From Neofusicoccum parvum (Eukaryota > Ascomycota > Dothideomycetes > Botryosphaeriales > Botryosphaeriaceae): a DNA stretch of 64,000 bases. Below, in pieces: positions 61,101 to 64,000 of this stretch (its first letter is position 1; each line of letters begins with the position of its first letter). The position numbers were made by a program, and so were the translations under genes. The notes under the pieces were generated by a model that did no database searches, was not told where the DNA came from, and was given only the letters and a program-made list of their open reading frames with translations. Location of the stretch: the NCBI GenBank assembly GCA_020912385.1, contig CP087214.1, positions 1,364,001-1,428,000 of the forward strand, written 5' to 3'.

Positions 61101-63266
61101 GATCGGGATGACGAGTTTGGCTTTGAGCGCGAAAACATCAAGCGCGACTTCGACCAAGTTCGAGTCTTCCGACCGAGGCTCCTTGTCCGTGGCTATGAAG
61201 GCATGGGCCAACAGGAAATCGGCGCGGCACTTCTCCACAAATTCGAGAACACGCACGTTCAGTCTTTCGATTTGCCGAGCCTTCTTGGTGATAAAGATAA
61301 GACTGCTGAAGCCACGCTGGTGCAGCTCTTCAAAGAAGTCCGCACCCACAAGCCGTCGGTTATCTACATCCCCCAAGTTGATGTGTGGTATGCGACTGTT
61401 GGCGAAAAGGTCATCAGCATATTCATCAGCCTCCTACGCACCATGCCTGCCAATGAGCCAGTACTTATACTGGGTACCATGGAGCAGCATGATGACGATG
61501 ACAAGCCCGATCCAACCATGTTGAAGGATCTATTCGGCTTTTCTCTCAAGAATCAGTACGAGTTGACGCGCCCCAACGAAACGGCACGCGAGGAATTCTT
61601 TGAAAACGTGGTTGCCTACATTCGAAAGGCCCCGAAGGAATATCCCGAGGCCAATCGCAAGAAGCGCAAGTTCGAAGTGCTTCAGGAGGCTCCCGAGGAC
61701 CAAAGTGTGCTGGCCAAGCCCCCTTCAAAAGCAGAACTTAGAACCATCAAGCAGCGCGATCGACACACCCTCAACCAGCTGAAGCTCGCGCTAGGACCGG
61801 TCATGGAACAACTCAAGCAAAAGTACAAGAAATTCCGCACGGGCATCATTGCACAGTCACAGATCCAGTACCTTATGGATGAAGAGAACCCACAGGTCCT
61901 CACTAGTGACGTTCCTCTAGAGCAGCGTCCGGGCGAGTTCAGGCCATTTGAGCTTGCCCGCGACCGCAAAGGTGTAACAGGACTGCGGGAGACTGCTACT
62001 GGAAAGTTCTACTATAACATGAGTCTCGAGATGATCGAAGAGCGTCTAGCTCACGGGTACTACAAGAGGCCGATTGACTACTTCGAGGACTGCAAAACCC
62101 TTGTTAAAGATGCGGTGACTTCTGGGGACATGGATCGCATTGTTAAGGCCAACGAGATTTTCGCCAACGTTGAAGTTGACGTCACGCATCTCCGGGATGT
62201 CCGTCCTGAGCTTGTGGACGCTTGCGAGGGCGTTTACAAGAGGGAGCAGGAGCGCCTTAAGGCATTGGAAGAGGAAGTAAGGAAGCAGGGAACCCAGAAC
62301 GGTCACGAAGTGGTCGGCATCCGCGCAAATGTTCCTCCAGCCGACGGCCAGTCTCACATTGCGTCGGATAACACAGGTCCCATCGTCCTTGACGCTGACG
62401 ATACTGGCGTAAAGCACATGCCACCGATCACGCCAACCCATCCTATCAGGCCAAGCCCGCTGTCAAACGGTGTATCGGCGTCGGATAACACAGACAATAA
62501 CCACCGCCACAGCAACGGCTCGGCTGGCTTTGGGGACGATAGCGCACACCTGGACGACAGCCAGGACCCCGACTCACAGCATCGCGACAAGCGACAAAAG
62601 CTCGCCGAGGACACCCAGCAGAGTGCTCCCAACACACAGACCTACAACCGGTCCCAGAGATCCGGGCACACTCAGATGGCTCCTAACACCCAGCCAGGTG
62701 ACTACCAGAACAGTGCGTCCACCACGACTTCTGGCCAAAAGACATCCGACCATTCTTCAGTGCCCTACTCCAACACTCAGAGCACCATTCATGGTGTTGC
62801 GCCTGGCCAACACCCCGACTTTGCGAGTGGGCCTGCTCAGTCGGGAGGCTCCCAGATTCCAGACACTCAGGAGCCGTTTGCTAGTAGCCAGCCATCGAAT
62901 TCACAGCAATCGCAATCATCGCAGTCGCACTTTGCTGCCCCTCTGATGCCTCCCGCGCGTCAAGAGCCCAAGATCGGCTCCCTGCTCAACAGCAACGAGC
63001 AACAGCCCGAACCTCATCTCATCCTTGATGATGGTGAGCTCAGTCAGTTCCATACTGAGCTTGTCCGTCGCAGCTCTGGCTTGTCTGTCGAACAGCTTGA
63101 GCAGGTCAACTCGTCCATGATGGCAGCCATTTGGAAGGAGCGCGGCGATTGGAACCGCATTCGTGTCATGCACAGCGCTCTCGCAGCATTCAACGAGACC
63201 ATCCGCGATATTGAAGAGATGCAGAAGGTGTGGCCTCCCAGCCAAGAGAAGCAGAACAAGCAGTAG
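58115..63266 (+). CDS. YTA7: Bromodomain-containing AAA ATPase, YTA7/ATAD2 (Abo1) family
   Basis: Nuclear histone-handling ATPase that loads or removes H3-H4 and affects nucleosome density and transcription. Two exons, 58115-59840 and 59893-63266 (intron 52 nt), give 1699 residues. The N-terminal ~600 residues are acidic and Ser/Arg-rich, with SDDD/EEE runs and SR-type clusters. AAA domain 1 has Walker A GPPGTGKT at 706-713, Walker B FFDEID (D770-E771), and the sensor and Arg-finger region [22 protein letters not shown]. AAA domain 2 is degenerate: its P-loop position reads GYEGMGQQEIGA and it lacks a Walker B acidic pair, as is normal for the family. A bromodomain follows (~1190-1330), with YYKRPIDYFEDCKTLVKDA from residue 1298. 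The ~300-residue tail is Gln/Ser/Asn-rich, then a short helical end. Confidence 0.97.
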
Positions 63267-64000
63267 TTCTCTCCTCCCTTCGACTTGTTCAACTATCTTC
63301 GTCTTCGTAGTTATGACGACTACGCAGCATCCAGTGGGCTTCTTCATCATTGTTTTCTTGTTTTCTCTTTTTTTGAACTATTGACGGCGAACACGGGCGG
63401 CGGCTTTTTTGCGGATACAGAGAGAAATCATTACCTCATGGCGATCTCCTCTTGTTTCTTCTCCCCGGCTTGGGATATGGAAATGACTGACTGGGGTTTT
63501 TTTGCGGATTGCGGATTTACGGATCTTTTTTTCTTTCTCACACCCGTCTCGAAAGAAGAAAAAGGGCATTGCTGGTGTGTTGCGTCTTGTTTCTTCCCCG
63601 GTTTTGGGATAGGGAAAGACCCGGTTTGGCGGACGGAACTTGCGGATTATTCTTCCACTCTGTCTCTGCCGCCTTTTGATGGGTGGAGAGAGAGGCATTA
63701 GTGGTGTGCGGTTTGCGGCACAAAAAGGAGAAGAAGAGCCTTTGGCTTCTTGGGCTTTTTCTCCACTTCTTCAGATACAAGCTTGTACAGTAGGATAGTA
63801 TGGAAATGAAACGCGTGCTGATTGGTGCTTGTGCCTTGTGGCGATGACGGCGGAGAGATGAAGCATTAACAGAGACGAAGAAGCGCTGTAGGAAATGAAC
63901 TAGGATACACGGATGCTTGGACGGCCGAGAGACTCGAGACCGCGTGTGCATGCGGAACATTTGCACAAACAGCATTGTTGAAGTGAAAAGTGTGAAGTCA
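63267..64000. other. 3' flank of YTA7 with degenerate repeats
   Basis: Contains the 3' UTR of YTA7 and ~0.5 kb more, T-rich on the plus strand. Within it a degenerate ~130-138-bp direct repeat is visible (listed separately). No gene; frames here are broken by the window edge or lack character. Confidence 0.5.
63451..63715. repeat. Degenerate ~135-bp direct repeat
   Basis: CTTGTTTCTT, a CCCCGG block, TTGGGATA and a GGAAA(T/G)AC block at 63451-63487 recur in order at 63586-63620, 135 bp on. GCGGATT at 63504 recurs at 63642, 138 bp on. GGCATT-x(3)-GGTGTG at 63564 recurs at about 63694, 130 bp on. This looks like an ancient tandem duplication with two full units and part of a third. Confidence 0.55.

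Overview
The window is nuclear DNA of a filamentous ascomycete (Pezizomycotina). The evidence is short GT-AG introns (about 45-220 nt) with CTAAC-like branch points, GC-rich third codon positions, roughly one gene per 3 kb on mixed strands, and typical Pezizomycotina families: a GtaA-type glutaminase, DFG5/DCW1-like GH76, a DUF3500 protein, a Zn2Cys6 factor with a DUF3425-like tail, and a DUF7587-like protein. Dothideomycetes is my best guess for the class, but nothing in the sequence proves it. I support 21 protein-coding genes (exon joins derived by hand from splice signals, reading frame and family alignment from memory), one intron-containing tRNA-Lys(CUU) and one weak orphan reading frame.

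Layout. 0-10 kb: an NRAMP metal transporter (+), a secreted histidine acid phosphatase (-) and a GPI-anchored GH76 mannan-modifying enzyme (+). 10-20 kb: a small conserved protein of unknown function (-) divergent from a DUF3500 protein (+), a P-loop sulfotransferase-like protein (+), a class I/II PLP aminotransferase (-) and a 2H phosphoesterase (+). 20-30 kb: GDP-mannose pyrophosphorylase (+), the nucleolar chaperone SRP40 (-) and exocyst SEC3 (+). 31-44 kb: a copper amine oxidase (-), a class I O-methyltransferase (+), a zinc-cluster regulator (-) and a secreted glutaminase (-). 46-53 kb: two splicing-linked genes, NSRP1-like (-) and NFKBIL1-like (+), start 99 bp apart; then tRNA-Lys and a Myb-like/DUF7587-like protein (+). 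53-64 kb: PDX1 of pyruvate dehydrogenase (-), divergent from a two-pass mitochondrial membrane protein (+), then the bromodomain AAA ATPase YTA7/ATAD2 (+).

How the genes relate. Most of the window is ordinary housekeeping. Recurrent themes are cell-surface mannan (GDP-mannose synthesis, GH76), secretion (SEC3, secreted phosphatase and glutaminase), mitochondrial function (PDX1 and its divergent neighbour) and RNA processing (NSRP1/NFKBIL1 pair, SRP40). The amine oxidase, O-methyltransferase and regulator are adjacent and could form a small catabolic module, but this is inference.

No transposon, CRISPR array, viral insertion or polyketide/NRPS cluster was seen. The observation most worth a second look is an ADP-ribosyltransferase-like R / S-S-T / Q-x-E residue pattern in the C-terminal half of the protein at 50.7-52.9 kb.
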